Shown: positions 25,063 to 33,585 of the stretch, piece after piece | How positions within the stretch are numbered: the stretch's first letter is position 1 | How the letters are laid out: each line of letters opens with the position of its first letter | Origin: Roseomonas sp. KE2513 | GTDB taxonomy: Bacteria; Pseudomonadota; Alphaproteobacteria; Acetobacterales; Acetobacteraceae | Length of the DNA: 64,000 nt | Assembly: GCF_016107305.1 (NCBI RefSeq) | Contig: NZ_RCVR01000002.1 | Span: forward strand, 1 to 64,000 | Direction: 5' to 3' | Made by a program: the position numbers and the translations under genes | The notes under the pieces: generated by a model | Database searches by the model: none | What the model was told of the DNA's origin: nothing | Seen by the model: only the letters and a program-made list of their open reading frames with translations

Positions 25063-26037
25063 ATGACCGCTTCCCGCCGCTCGATCCTTGCCGCGCTGCC
25101 GGCCGGAGCCGCCCCGTTCCTCTTGCCCCGTCGCGCCGCTGCCCAGCCTAGCTGGATGCCCGCGCGACCTGTGCGGCTCGTCGTGCCATTCACGCCCGGC
25201 GGCACCACGGACCTCCTCGGGCGCCTTGCCGCCCGGGGAATGGAACCCTCGCTCGGCACCTCGGTCGTCGTCGACAATCGTGGCGGCGCCGGCGGCGTGA
25301 TCGGCAGCGACCTCGTGGCGAAGGCGGTTCCGGACGGGTACACCATCCTTCTGTCGAACATCGCCTCCCAGGCGATCGGACCGGCGGTGTCGAAGCACGT
25401 GCCCTACGATCCCGTGCGCGACTTCACGCCCATCGGGCTGATCGCGGCGGTGCCGAGCGCTATCGTCGTGGCGACGGACGGGCCGATCCGCAGCCTACCC
25501 GAGCTGGTGGCGCGCGCTCGCACCGGCAACGTGAAGTTCGGCTCCACGGGCATCGGCACCTCGAGCCACGTGAAGCTCGAACTGCTCAACCGCGCGGCCG
25601 GTGTGGCGATCTTGCACGCGCCTTATCGCGGCTCCGCACCGGCCGTCGCGGACGTGCTGGGCGGGCAGATCGACGGCCTGATCGCGGCGGTTCCCGATGT
25701 TGGGCGCAACGACCGGCTGCGCATGCTGGCCGTGACCACGCCGGAGCGCGCCGCGCGCTGGCCCAATGTTCCAAGCGTGCGCGAGTTCGGCTTCGAGACG
25801 CTCGTCGCCACCAATTGGTTCGGCCTTTCCGGCCCCGCAGGCATGCCAGATGCCGCCGCAGACGCACTGCACGACGCCCTCGCGAAGGGCCTCTCCGCTC
25901 CGGACGCGCAGGAGCGGCTTCTCGACTTCGGCGCAGGGCCCCACAGCCTCTCGCGCCGTGACTACGAGGCCCTCATCGCCTCTGATGTGGCCCGTTGGGC
26001 CCGGGTCGCGAAGGAGGCGGGCATCGAGGCGGAGTGA
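25063..26037 (+). CDS. TctC (Bug-family) solute-binding protein
   Basis: A 324-residue receptor that starts 25 bases after the previous TctC gene. The signal peptide has SRRSILAALPAGAAPFLL and ends near AAAQ. Signatures RPVRLVVPFTPGGTTDLLG, VVVDNRGGAGG, HVPYDPVRDFTPI and LHAPYRGSAPAVADV are all present. It is more similar in motif wording to the convergent TctC at 26051 than to the one before it, which suggests local duplication and inversion. Ligand unknown, probably a carboxylate. Confidence 0.9.
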   Translation: MTASRRSILAALPAGAAPFLLPRRAAAQPSWMPARPVRLVVPFTPGGTTDLLGRLAARGMEPSLGTSVVVDNRGGAGGVIGSDLVAKAVPDGYTILLSNIASQAIGPAVSKHVPYDPVRDFTPIGLIAAVPSAIVVATDGPIRSLPELVARARTGNVKFGSTGIGTSSHVKLELLNRAAGVAILHAPYRGSAPAVADVLGGQIDGLIAAVPDVGRNDRLRMLAVTTPERAARWPNVPSVREFGFETLVATNWFGLSGPAGMPDAAADALHDALAKGLSAPDAQERLLDFGAGPHSLSRRDYEALIASDVARWARVAKEAGIEAE

Positions 26038-26060
26038 GCCACCCCCCCGCTCAGTCCGCC
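26028..26060. terminator. Bidirectional hairpin spanning two convergent stop codons
   Basis: GGCGGAGTGAGC (26028-26039) pairs with GCTCAGTCCGCC (26049-26060) at 11 of 12 positions around a C-rich 9-base loop. The arms are the last codons of the two convergent TctC genes, including both stop codons. There is no U-run. It could terminate or protect both messages. Confidence 0.5.
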
Positions 26061-27013
26061 CGCACGCCGGCCTCGCGCACCGCCTTGCCCCAGCGCGCCA
26101 GCTCCTCCGCGACGTAGCCCGCATACCAAGCGCGGTCATGAACCGGCGGCACGGCGCCGAAATCGGCCAGCCGTACGCGCACCGTCTCCGTTGAAAGGGC
26201 CTCCACCGCCGCCGCGCTCATCCGGTCCGCGATCACGTGCGGCAGGCCGGGCGGGCCGGAGAGGCCGAACCAGGTGGGTGCCGTCATTTGCGGCAGCCCC
26301 AACTCGGCGAAGGTGGGCACGGCATCCCAGCCCGGAGTCCGGCGCTCGGAGGTGATGGCGAGGATGCGCACGCGGTCGTTGCGTCCGGCCTCAGCAAGGG
26401 TGGTGATCATTGCCTCCACCGTTCCGCCCATGACATCCGAGATGCCGGGCGCGGAGCCGCGGTAGGGCACGTGGACAAGCTGGGTGCCCGTGAGCCGTGC
26501 GAGGGTGGTGGTCAGGACATGCGAGGTGGTTCCATTCCCTGGAGAGGCCACGGTCACCGGCCGCGCCCGCGCCGCCACCAGGAAGCCGGCCAGATCACGG
26601 GCCGGGGAGGTCTCGCCGACAACGAGCACGGAGGGCACGTCCGCGAGAAGCGCGATATGTGTGAAGTCCCGCACGCTGTCATAGGGCACGCGGGGGTAGA
26701 CGTTCGGCCCCACGGCATGGGAGGCGATGTTGGACATCACGAAGGCATAGCCGTCCGGCGGCGCTTTCGCGACGACGTCGCTGCCCACCGTGCCGCCCGC
26801 GCCGGCACGGTTCTCAACCACCATGGGCTGGCCGAGCGTCCGCGTCATCCGCTGGGCGTAGACGCGAGCCACAATGTCCGTGGTGCCGCCGGGCGGGAAG
26901 GGAACGACGAAGCGGATGGGGCGGGACGGCCAAGCGCCCGCTTCTTGGGCGCGAAGGGCACGAGGAGTGGCCAGCGCAGTGGCGGCCGCGAGCAGGATGC
27001 GTCGTTCCGTCAT
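26051..27013 (-). CDS. TctC (Bug-family) solute-binding protein
   Basis: A 320-residue periplasmic receptor with signal peptide MTERRILLAAATALATPRA ending near LRAQ. Motifs RPIRFVVPFPPGGTTDIVA, VVENRAGAGGTVG, RVPYDSVRDFTHIALL and LVHVPYRGSAPGISDVMGG are classic for the family. It starts four bases after the stop of the FAD monooxygenase, so the two are probably co-transcribed. The receptor may capture the acid that the monooxygenase attacks. Confidence 0.9.
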   Translation of the reverse strand: MTERRILLAAATALATPRALRAQEAGAWPSRPIRFVVPFPPGGTTDIVARVYAQRMTRTLGQPMVVENRAGAGGTVGSDVVAKAPPDGYAFVMSNIASHAVGPNVYPRVPYDSVRDFTHIALLADVPSVLVVGETSPARDLAGFLVAARARPVTVASPGNGTTSHVLTTTLARLTGTQLVHVPYRGSAPGISDVMGGTVEAMITTLAEAGRNDRVRILAITSERRTPGWDAVPTFAELGLPQMTAPTWFGLSGPPGLPHVIADRMSAAAVEALSTETVRVRLADFGAVPPVHDRAWYAGYVAEELARWGKAVREAGVRAD

Positions 27014-27017
27014 GCCC

Positions 27018-28250
27018 TCACTCCACCCGCGCGGCCTCGCGCAGGCCGGTGATCATGGATGTCCGCAGCAGGTGTTCGCGCAGCCGCACCGGATCGGCGC
27101 AGAGCGCCTGCATGTCGGTGAGCATCGCGCGCCGACGGGCCGGATCGGTTTCGCGCATGCGGGCACGGTTGCGGTCGGCCTGCGCGATGATCTCCCGCTC
27201 CGCGACCGGCCGGCGGCGGCGGGTGTAGCGGTCGAGCAGCCCCTCCTCCGCCTCGGCGCGCAGCACGGGCAGGAGGGTCGCGGCGAGTTCAAAGGCATCC
27301 TGGATCCCGCCGTTCATCCCCATGCCGCCCGAGGGAGAGTTGAGATGCGCGGCATCCCCCGCGAGCAGGAGGCGCCCCTTACGGTAATCCGCCACAATCC
27401 GCTGGTGGATACGGTAGGGCCGGAGGTCCGGCACGTCGTAGGGCGTTGGCTTCGGATGAATGGCCTGCAGCTTGCGCTCGACCGCCGCGGCTTCCAGCGC
27501 CTCCTCCACGCTCTCCCCCGGCGCGGGGTAGAGGCTGGCGCGCCAGCGGCCGGGCACGCGCAGCAGCGAGAAGGTGCCGGAGAAAGCGGGATGGCTCGTC
27601 CAGACATAGTTCACGTTGGACAGGTGCGGAAGGTGCTCGTGGAGGGGGAAGGTCGTCGTCGCGAGGATGGTGGTCTCGGGATAGGTGTCGCCCGGAAAAT
27701 CGAGTTCCATGGCGTGGCGGACCTTGCTGCGCGCACCGTCGCAGCCGATGACATAGTCCGCAGATACCGTCTCGTCCCCTTCCAGCGTGAGGACCGCCCC
27801 GTCTGCGTCCTGCACTACCATCGTGACGGGGGCATCGAAGCGCACCGTTCCCGCAGGCAACAGCGCAAGCAGAAGATGCGATAGCCGCTGCTGCTCGCAT
27901 TGCAAGCGATGCGGAAAGGCCGTGTCCTCGCGGAGCACGGATAGGTCGAAGACCGCGCGATCGCCTGTCTCGTGCAGGCGGATCTGCCATTCCGGCGTTA
28001 CCAACCCCTGCGCGATCAGCGGCCGGGCGACGCCGATCGTATCGAGCATGTCGAGCGTCGGCGGATGGAAGGTGGAGGCGCGCAGCTCCTCCGCGATCGC
28101 GGAGCCCGCCTCCAACACCACGGGCGTCGCGCCGGCACGATGCAGCAGCACGGCGAGCGTAAGGCCAACCGGTCCGGCGCCGACGATCACGATGCGGGAG
28201 GAACGATGCAGGGCGAGGACTCCGCTGGTTCGGCTTGCGCAGTCGGCCAT
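27018..28250 (-). CDS. FAD-dependent aromatic-type monooxygenase
   Basis: A 410-residue group A flavoprotein monooxygenase (PHBH/TfdB-like). GxGxxG is in IVIVGAGPVGLTLAVLLHRAG (about residues 20-40, quoted to 20 as VIVGAGPVGLTLAVLLHRAG). The mid DG motif is VIGCDGARSKVRHAM and the FAD-ribityl GD motif is LLAGDAAHLNSPSGGMGMNG. I chose the ATG at 28250 (MADCAS); the frame stays open upstream but would run into the divergent gene. NAD(P)H-dependent hydroxylation of an aromatic or heteroaromatic acid is expected. It lies next to a TctC receptor and a maleate-isomerase-like gene, which fits ring degradation. Confidence 0.85.
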   Translation of the reverse strand: MADCASRTSGVLALHRSSRIVIVGAGPVGLTLAVLLHRAGATPVVLEAGSAIAEELRASTFHPPTLDMLDTIGVARPLIAQGLVTPEWQIRLHETGDRAVFDLSVLREDTAFPHRLQCEQQRLSHLLLALLPAGTVRFDAPVTMVVQDADGAVLTLEGDETVSADYVIGCDGARSKVRHAMELDFPGDTYPETTILATTTFPLHEHLPHLSNVNYVWTSHPAFSGTFSLLRVPGRWRASLYPAPGESVEEALEAAAVERKLQAIHPKPTPYDVPDLRPYRIHQRIVADYRKGRLLLAGDAAHLNSPSGGMGMNGGIQDAFELAATLLPVLRAEAEEGLLDRYTRRRRPVAEREIIAQADRNRARMRETDPARRRAMLTDMQALCADPVRLREHLLRTSMITGLREAARVE

Positions 28251-28344
28251 GACCTGCCCAACTTGTCCATCACTCAACCTGAGAGGCGGGGCCATGCCGG
28301 AGCGCGAGCCGGAAGCGGGATCCCAGCCTGAACGAGGCTGACCC

Positions 28345-29130
28345 GTGGCCCTGGAATATGCACCCCGCGGACTCATCGGCGTGCTGACGCCGCAGGCGAA
28401 CACGACGGTCGAACCGGAACTGGCGGTGCTCCTGCCGCCCGGCGTCGCGATGATCAACGCACGCCTCACCAGCCCGAAGCCGACGATCGTCGCGCGGCTG
28501 CTGGATTATCTGCGCGATCTGGAAGGGGCCGTCGCGCAATTCGCCAATGCGCCGCTGGCCGCCGTAGCCTTCGCTTGCACCGGCGCCTCCTACTACGCCG
28601 GCGCCGAGGAGGAAGCGGCGATCGTCGCCCGCATGGAAGCCGCGCGCGGCGTGCCGGTCGTAACGGCGGGACAGGCCGTGCGCGACGCCCTCCAGGCCCT
28701 GTCAGCGCGCCGCATCGGCCTTGTCTCCCCCTATCCTGACGACCTGACGCGCGCGGCCATCACTTACTGGGAGGCGCAGGGCTTCGAGGTCGTCCGCATC
28801 TCGGGCTCGGCGCTGCAGGACGGTGTCTTCCACCCGATCTACGCGATGGACAGCGCGGGCGCCCAAGCGGCGCTGGAGGCGCTGGACCCCGCGGGGCTGG
28901 ACGCGATCGTCATGCTCGGCACCGGCATGCCGACGCTGCGGCCCATTATCGCGCATGGATACCGCGACGGCGTGCCCGTGCTCTCATGCATGCTCTGCCT
29001 CGCCTGGCGCAGCGTGGAGGCGGCCGCCAACGGCCCGGCCGATGCCGCAAGCCTTCAGGGATGGCTAGGTGGGCGAGACTGGCAGGCGCGCTGGCGGATG
29101 CGCCAGCACGGCGGGGCACCTAGCGCCTGA
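28345..29130 (+). CDS. Maleate isomerase/Asp-Glu racemase superfamily protein
   Basis: A 261-residue protein of the family that holds maleate cis-trans isomerase and arylmalonate decarboxylase. The N-terminus GLIGVLTPQANTTVEPEL is characteristic of maleate isomerases. The first catalytic Cys is Cys78 in FACTGASYYAG; the second is Cys215 or Cys218 in VLSCMLCLAW. The GTG at 28345 is preceded by GAGG ten bases upstream. It diverges from the FAD monooxygenase with a 94-bp gap. Isomerisation of maleate or a substituted maleate to the fumarate form is the likeliest role, as in the last steps of several ring-cleavage pathways. Confidence 0.8.
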   Translation: MALEYAPRGLIGVLTPQANTTVEPELAVLLPPGVAMINARLTSPKPTIVARLLDYLRDLEGAVAQFANAPLAAVAFACTGASYYAGAEEEAAIVARMEAARGVPVVTAGQAVRDALQALSARRIGLVSPYPDDLTRAAITYWEAQGFEVVRISGSALQDGVFHPIYAMDSAGAQAALEALDPAGLDAIVMLGTGMPTLRPIIAHGYRDGVPVLSCMLCLAWRSVEAAANGPADAASLQGWLGGRDWQARWRMRQHGGAPSA

Positions 29131-29150
29131 TCCAGCCCGCCACTGCTCTA

Positions 29151-29330
29151 GACCATCTCGGACAGACGGTTCGTCTTGAGCGTGACCTTGTTAGAAACGG
29201 AACCAATGACGTTTATGATTTGTCCGGAATTCTTCTGGGCATTCTGGCGCGAGACGATCGCGGTGGGCTGTTTTTCAAAGCCTGAATCGGTGCGCAGCCA
29301 ACCAACACTGGCGCATCGCCAGTGGCAGGA
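29151..29330 (-). pseudogene. Possible C-terminal remnant of a lost gene
   Basis: On the minus strand about 55 codons stay open and end at TAG (29151). The reading contains GWLRTDSGFEKQPTAIVSRQ and then SGQIINVIGSVSNKVTLKTN with a final RLSEMV. The content of Asn, Lys, Ile and Ser is high for this genome and the GC content is low compared with both neighbours. No start codon with a ribosome-binding site is visible. I do not recognise the family. It looks like the tail of a deleted foreign gene, but could be chance. Confidence 0.35.
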
Positions 29331-29394
29331 ACGCTCATGACCCTCCTAGCTGTAGAAATGCCAGAACGAAGGAGGTTCCCGCCGCCGCCGGCCG

Positions 29395-30855
29395 TCAGAC
29401 CGCCATCAGCCGGTTGCGGTCGCCGCTGGCCGGCAGAGCCTCCGCCGGCGAGGATTCAAGCGGCATCTGGATCTCGCAGACGAGCCCCTCCGGCTCCCAT
29501 AAAAGGGCGACTTCGCCGCTCAGCTGCACACGCACCGCACTTTCCAGCATCCGCCCCCCGAAGCCGCGACGCTTCGGAACATGGTGCAGTGGGGGGCCTC
29601 CCGACTCCGCCCAGCGCAGCTTCAGGCGCGCCAGATTATCGTCACCGCGCTCCACCTGCCAGGAGACGGAGACGCAACCCTCCGCGGCCGAGAGGGCGCC
29701 GTACTTCACCGCGTTGGTGGCCAGTTCATGCGCGATCATGGCGAGCGGCTGCACCGCTGAGACGGGAAGCGAGACACGCGGCCCCTGCAGCACCGCGCGC
29801 CCGGGCTCTGTCCCCAGGAAGGGCAGGAGTTCCCCTTCCAGCAGGGCACGAAGGTCAGCCCCGGCCCAACGATCCTCGACAAGCAGCGCCTGTGCCCGGA
29901 CCAGAGCTGCCACCCGCCCCTCGACCGCGCGGATATAGCCAGGCACGTCCGCCACCTTCGTCAGCCGCAGCGTGGCCTGCACGACCGCCAACGCGTTCTT
30001 CGCGCGGTGATCCACCTCGCGAGAGAGCAAGGTCTGCCGCTCCTCGGCCAGCTTTCGCTCGGTGATGTCGAGCGAGACGCCCGCCAGACCCAGCGCGGTT
30101 CCGTCGGGCGCGTGGACCGGGCGCCCGCGCACCTGCAACCAGCGCACCGTGCCGTCGGATTGGACGGCACGATATTCGACATCGTAGTCGGCGTGCTGCG
30201 ACACCGAGCGCGCCAGGGCCGACTGCACGCACTCGCGGTCCTTGGCGTGGATGGCGGCGAGAAGATCCGGATAGGTGAAGGGCCCCTCCGCCCCCCCGCC
30301 AAAGGCGGCGTGGAAATGCGCCGAGGCGGTAAGAGCTCCGCTACGGAGATCCAGTTCCCAGGTGCCGAGCCGCCCGGCCTCCAGCGCTAGGCGCAGCCGC
30401 GCCTCGCTCTCGCGCAACGCCGCCAGTGTTTCCCTCTGGCCGTCACGGGCACGGGCATCGTCCTGCGCGCGCCTGACGGCGATTGGCAGCCGGGCGAGGC
30501 GCTGCTTCACCACGTAGTCCGTGGCGCCCTGCCTCACCGCCTCGACGGCGGCTTCCTCGCCCATCGTGCCCGAGACGAAGATGAAGGGCGTATCGGGCGC
30601 GATCTCGCGCGCGACGGAAAGAGCCGTGAGACCGTCGAAATCCGGAAGGACGAAATCGGCCAGGATGAGGTCGATCTCGCCCCTGAGCAGGGCCGCGGTG
30701 AACTCCGCGCGGCCGACGACGAGCTGGATGGTGCTGGCGAGGCCCGAATGCGCCAGGTACTCCGCGATCAGCTCAGCATCGATCGCGCTGTCTTCCAGGT
30801 GCAGGATGCGGCAGTCGGCGCTTTCCGTCGCCGGGGCAAGTCGGGCTTCCGTCAC
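29395..30855 (-). CDS. Hybrid response regulator/PAS/HWE-family histidine kinase
   Basis: A 486-residue cytoplasmic signalling protein in unusual order. An N-terminal receiver (about residues 15-130) has phospho-acceptor Asp67 in DLILADFVLPDFDG and Lys in VVKQRL. A PAS_3 domain (about 150-270) ends with LAGVSLDITERKLAEE. The HWE kinase core has His283 in SREVDHRAKNALAVVQ and the N-box MIAHELATNAVKYGAL. There are no membrane segments. Its ATG overlaps the stop of the small response regulator by 4 bp. The receiver probably takes phosphate from the phytochrome and tunes the kinase output; the downstream target is not in the window. Confidence 0.88.
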   Translation of the reverse strand: MTEARLAPATESADCRILHLEDSAIDAELIAEYLAHSGLASTIQLVVGRAEFTAALLRGEIDLILADFVLPDFDGLTALSVAREIAPDTPFIFVSGTMGEEAAVEAVRQGATDYVVKQRLARLPIAVRRAQDDARARDGQRETLAALRESEARLRLALEAGRLGTWELDLRSGALTASAHFHAAFGGGAEGPFTYPDLLAAIHAKDRECVQSALARSVSQHADYDVEYRAVQSDGTVRWLQVRGRPVHAPDGTALGLAGVSLDITERKLAEERQTLLSREVDHRAKNALAVVQATLRLTKVADVPGYIRAVEGRVAALVRAQALLVEDRWAGADLRALLEGELLPFLGTEPGRAVLQGPRVSLPVSAVQPLAMIAHELATNAVKYGALSAAEGCVSVSWQVERGDDNLARLKLRWAESGGPPLHHVPKRRGFGGRMLESAVRVQLSGEVALLWEPEGLVCEIQMPLESSPAEALPASGDRNRLMAV

Positions 30856-31319
30856 GTCCCCTCGCCCGGATTCCCCGAAGCGGCCTGATCCGGCGGCGGC
30901 TCGTTCAGCACGGCCCAGAAGGCGCCTATGTCGCGGATCGCCTCGAAGAACTCGCGGTGGCCGACCGGCTTCACCACGAAGGCGTTGACGCCGAGGCCGT
31001 AGCTCTTGATCAAGTCCTGCTCCTCGCGCGAGGAGGTCAGCATCACCACCGGCACGTTGCGCGTGCGCTCCTCGCGCCGCATCTCCTCCAGCACCTCCAG
31101 CCCGTCCATTCGCGGCAGCTTGATGTCGAGCAGCACCACGGCCGGCAGCTGCGGCTCGTCTGGCGAATTGCCGCGGCGGAACAGCATGTCCAGCGCCTCG
31201 ACGCCGTCCCGTGCCACGAGGACCGGATTGGCCAGCCGGCTTTTCTCCAAGGCGGCCAGGGTCAGCTCGATATCGTTCGGACTGTCCTCCACGAGCAGAA
31301 CGGGCCTGAGCTGCGCCAT
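30852..31319 (-). CDS. Single-domain response regulator, Rcp1-like
   Basis: A 155-residue receiver with no output domain, of the type that partners cyanobacterial and bacterial phytochromes. Acidic pocket in VLLVEDSPNDIELT, phospho-acceptor Asp65 in VVLLDIKLPRMDG, Thr/Ser in VVMLTSSREEQD and Lys in AFVVKPVGH. The ATG at 31319 was chosen because it is one base past the phytochrome stop. A long upstream extension would only shadow the kinase domain. Probably the direct phosphate acceptor of the phytochrome. Confidence 0.9.
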   Translation of the reverse strand: MAQLRPVLLVEDSPNDIELTLAALEKSRLANPVLVARDGVEALDMLFRRGNSPDEPQLPAVVLLDIKLPRMDGLEVLEEMRREERTRNVPVVMLTSSREEQDLIKSYGLGVNAFVVKPVGHREFFEAIRDIGAFWAVLNEPPPDQAASGNPGEGT

Positions 31320-31320
31320 C

Positions 31321-33585
31321 TCAGATCGACTCCCCGGTCGTTGCGTCGGAGCGGGGCAGCGAGAAGCTGAACACCGCCCCCTTGCCTGGACTGCCCTCGG
31401 CCCAGATCCGGCCGCCATGCCGCTCGATGATGCGCTGGGCATTGGCGAGGCCGATGCCGATACCCTCGAATTCCTCGGCCCGGTGCAGCCTTTGGAACAC
31501 GCCGAAAAGCTTGTGCGCGTAGGCCATCTCGAAACCGACCCCGTTGTCTTTCACGTGGAAGACGAACTCTTTCTCCGCCGTTTCGCAACCGATCTCGACG
31601 ACCGCTGGATCCCGGCCGCGCGTGTACTTGACGGCGTTCGAGAGAAGGTTCTGGAACACCTGCCGCAGCATGGCGGGGTCGGCGTGGATCAGCGGCATCG
31701 GCGCGACCCGCCATTCGAAGGGCCGCTCGCCCTGGTCCGGCTCCAGCGCGCGGCGAACCTCGGCCACCAGCGCCGCCGGGTCGAATTCCACGGGAACAAG
31801 AGACGTTCTGCCCATCTGCGAGAAGTTCAGCAGCGCGTCCACAAGGCGGCCCGCATTCTCTGCCGCCTCGATGACGGTGGTGAGATACCGGCGCCCCCTG
31901 TCGGTCAGCCGCTCGCCCTCGCGCTCGCGCAGCATCTCGGAGAAGCCGACGATGTGGCGGAACGGCGCGCGGAGATCGTGCGAAACGGAATAGGAGAAGG
32001 CCGCCAGTTCCTTGTTCACACGCTCCAGCCGCCCGGTCAGCTCCGCCCGCTCCTCGGCGGCCCGCAGCACGCCGCCGACGATCGCCGTGCGCAGGTCGCG
32101 CGCGGCCTCAACTTCCGCCGCGCTCCAGGGCGCCGAGCGTTGGCGAACAGTTTCCGCCCAGGCGGCGAAGGAGCGCCGCGGATGCAGGCGGCTCGGCGTC
32201 GGCTCCATCGGCTTGCGGGGATCGCCGCCCCATTTCACCGTCCGGACCAGCTCGGGCCGGAACCACAGGACGAAGCTCGGGTGGAGCTTGGAGATCGAGA
32301 CGGCGAGGAGGCCACTGGCGGTGTCGGCGATGGCCTCGGCCGATGGCAGCAGCTCGGAGAGGGCGCCGGTCTCCAGCACCTCCTCCACCCCGCGCTCGGC
32401 CAGCCAGGCCGCGACGCGCCGCACCTCCGCTTCCGGCGGCGTCCGGCCGGTCAGGACGCAGGCCCCCTCCGTCAGCACCGCCGCCCCCTCTGCCCCGGTC
32501 AGTTCGAGCAGGTCCCGAGGCACGGCCATGAGGCCATCGACAAATTGCTTCGCCTCCGCCATCCGCGCCAGCAGGCGTCCCTCCAGGCCCTTGAGCCTGG
32601 CGCGCGCCTCGGCATGCGCCATCTCCTCGCGGGCGGCGATGCGGACGGCGAACATCTGCGCCACCAGGTCGCAGGCGTTCCGTGCAGCGAACGATACCCG
32701 CCGCGGCGTGCTGTGGTGACAGGAAACGAGGCCCCAAAGCCGCCCGTCGCCGCGGATCACGGAGACGGACATGGAGGCCGGCGTTCCCATGTTGCGCATG
32801 TATTCGAGATGCACCGGCGACACGCTGCGCAGGCTCGAGAAGGTGAGGTCGAGCGGCGGCCCGTCCTGCGCCTGCAGGATGGTCACCGGCCGGTAGCCGG
32901 CATCGGCGATCAGCCGCTGCGGATTCAGCTCATAGAGCCGCCGGGCCTGCGCGGGAATGTCGGAAGCCGGGAAACGCAGGCCGAGATAGGAGGGCAGGCG
33001 CTCGCTCCGGTCCTCGGCAATGACCGTCCCGTCCCAGTTCTCCTCGAAACGATAGACGAGCACGCGGTCAAAGCCGGTGATGCGTCGCACGGCCGCCGCG
33101 GTGGTGGCCGCCAGCAGCTCCGGCGTCGCCACCCGGCCGAGGCGCGCATAGGCGTCGCGCACGCCGGGGTAGAGTGCCTCAAGGGTGCTCTGCGCTTCCG
33201 GCCCCTCGTCGTCGCCTTCCACTTCCAGCTCGAGCACGACCTGCCCACCGGTAGAGCGATGCCCCACCGCCTGGAAGGCCGCGCCGGAGGTTGCACGGAA
33301 ACGGCCGAGTTGCATCGGGCCGACGCTCGGCAGGCCACGCAGCTTAGGGCGCAGCACCTTCACCCAATCGTCTGGGAGAAGGCGCTCGACGGGCTCTCCG
33401 AACGCTGCCGCCAGGCCCGTCGTGAGAACCGCCTCCGAGGCAGCGCTGGCATGGAGAAGCCGCATCTCCTCCGCCCCAAAGGCAAGCAGGTGGCCGTGCG
33501 GCTGGATGCTGCCGGGGATGTGGATCGGCTCGTGCTCGCATCCCACCACGGGATCGGTGGGTCGGTCAGCCTGGTCGAGCGGCAT
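31321..33585 (-). CDS. bphP: Bacteriophytochrome histidine kinase
   Basis: A 754-residue red/far-red light sensor. The PAS domain has biliverdin-binding Cys16 in VGCEHEPIHIPGSIQPHG. The GAF domain (about 145-320) has the PASDIP motif with Asp209, His259 and the SCHHSTPRRV chromophore pocket. A PHY domain follows (about 335-510) with a tongue that includes WFRPE and DPRKP; the usual PRxSF tongue motif reads PRKPM here. The HisKA domain has His536 in SYSVSHDLRAPFRHIVG and the ATPase domain N-box is NLLSNAVKYT. Soluble. It heads the three-gene operon with the Rcp1-like regulator and the HWE hybrid kinase. No heme oxygenase gene for biliverdin is in the window. Confidence 0.95.
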   Translation of the reverse strand: MPLDQADRPTDPVVGCEHEPIHIPGSIQPHGHLLAFGAEEMRLLHASAASEAVLTTGLAAAFGEPVERLLPDDWVKVLRPKLRGLPSVGPMQLGRFRATSGAAFQAVGHRSTGGQVVLELEVEGDDEGPEAQSTLEALYPGVRDAYARLGRVATPELLAATTAAAVRRITGFDRVLVYRFEENWDGTVIAEDRSERLPSYLGLRFPASDIPAQARRLYELNPQRLIADAGYRPVTILQAQDGPPLDLTFSSLRSVSPVHLEYMRNMGTPASMSVSVIRGDGRLWGLVSCHHSTPRRVSFAARNACDLVAQMFAVRIAAREEMAHAEARARLKGLEGRLLARMAEAKQFVDGLMAVPRDLLELTGAEGAAVLTEGACVLTGRTPPEAEVRRVAAWLAERGVEEVLETGALSELLPSAEAIADTASGLLAVSISKLHPSFVLWFRPELVRTVKWGGDPRKPMEPTPSRLHPRRSFAAWAETVRQRSAPWSAAEVEAARDLRTAIVGGVLRAAEERAELTGRLERVNKELAAFSYSVSHDLRAPFRHIVGFSEMLREREGERLTDRGRRYLTTVIEAAENAGRLVDALLNFSQMGRTSLVPVEFDPAALVAEVRRALEPDQGERPFEWRVAPMPLIHADPAMLRQVFQNLLSNAVKYTRGRDPAVVEIGCETAEKEFVFHVKDNGVGFEMAYAHKLFGVFQRLHRAEEFEGIGIGLANAQRIIERHGGRIWAEGSPGKGAVFSFSLPRSDATTGESI

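Noticed and set aside
8001-29130. A nicotinate (nic) cluster with maleamate amidase and maleate isomerase
   Set aside because: The isochorismatase-like protein lacks the catalytic Cys that maleamate amidase needs, it lies 20 kb from the isomerase-like gene, and no ring-cleavage dioxygenase or nicotinate hydroxylase is present.
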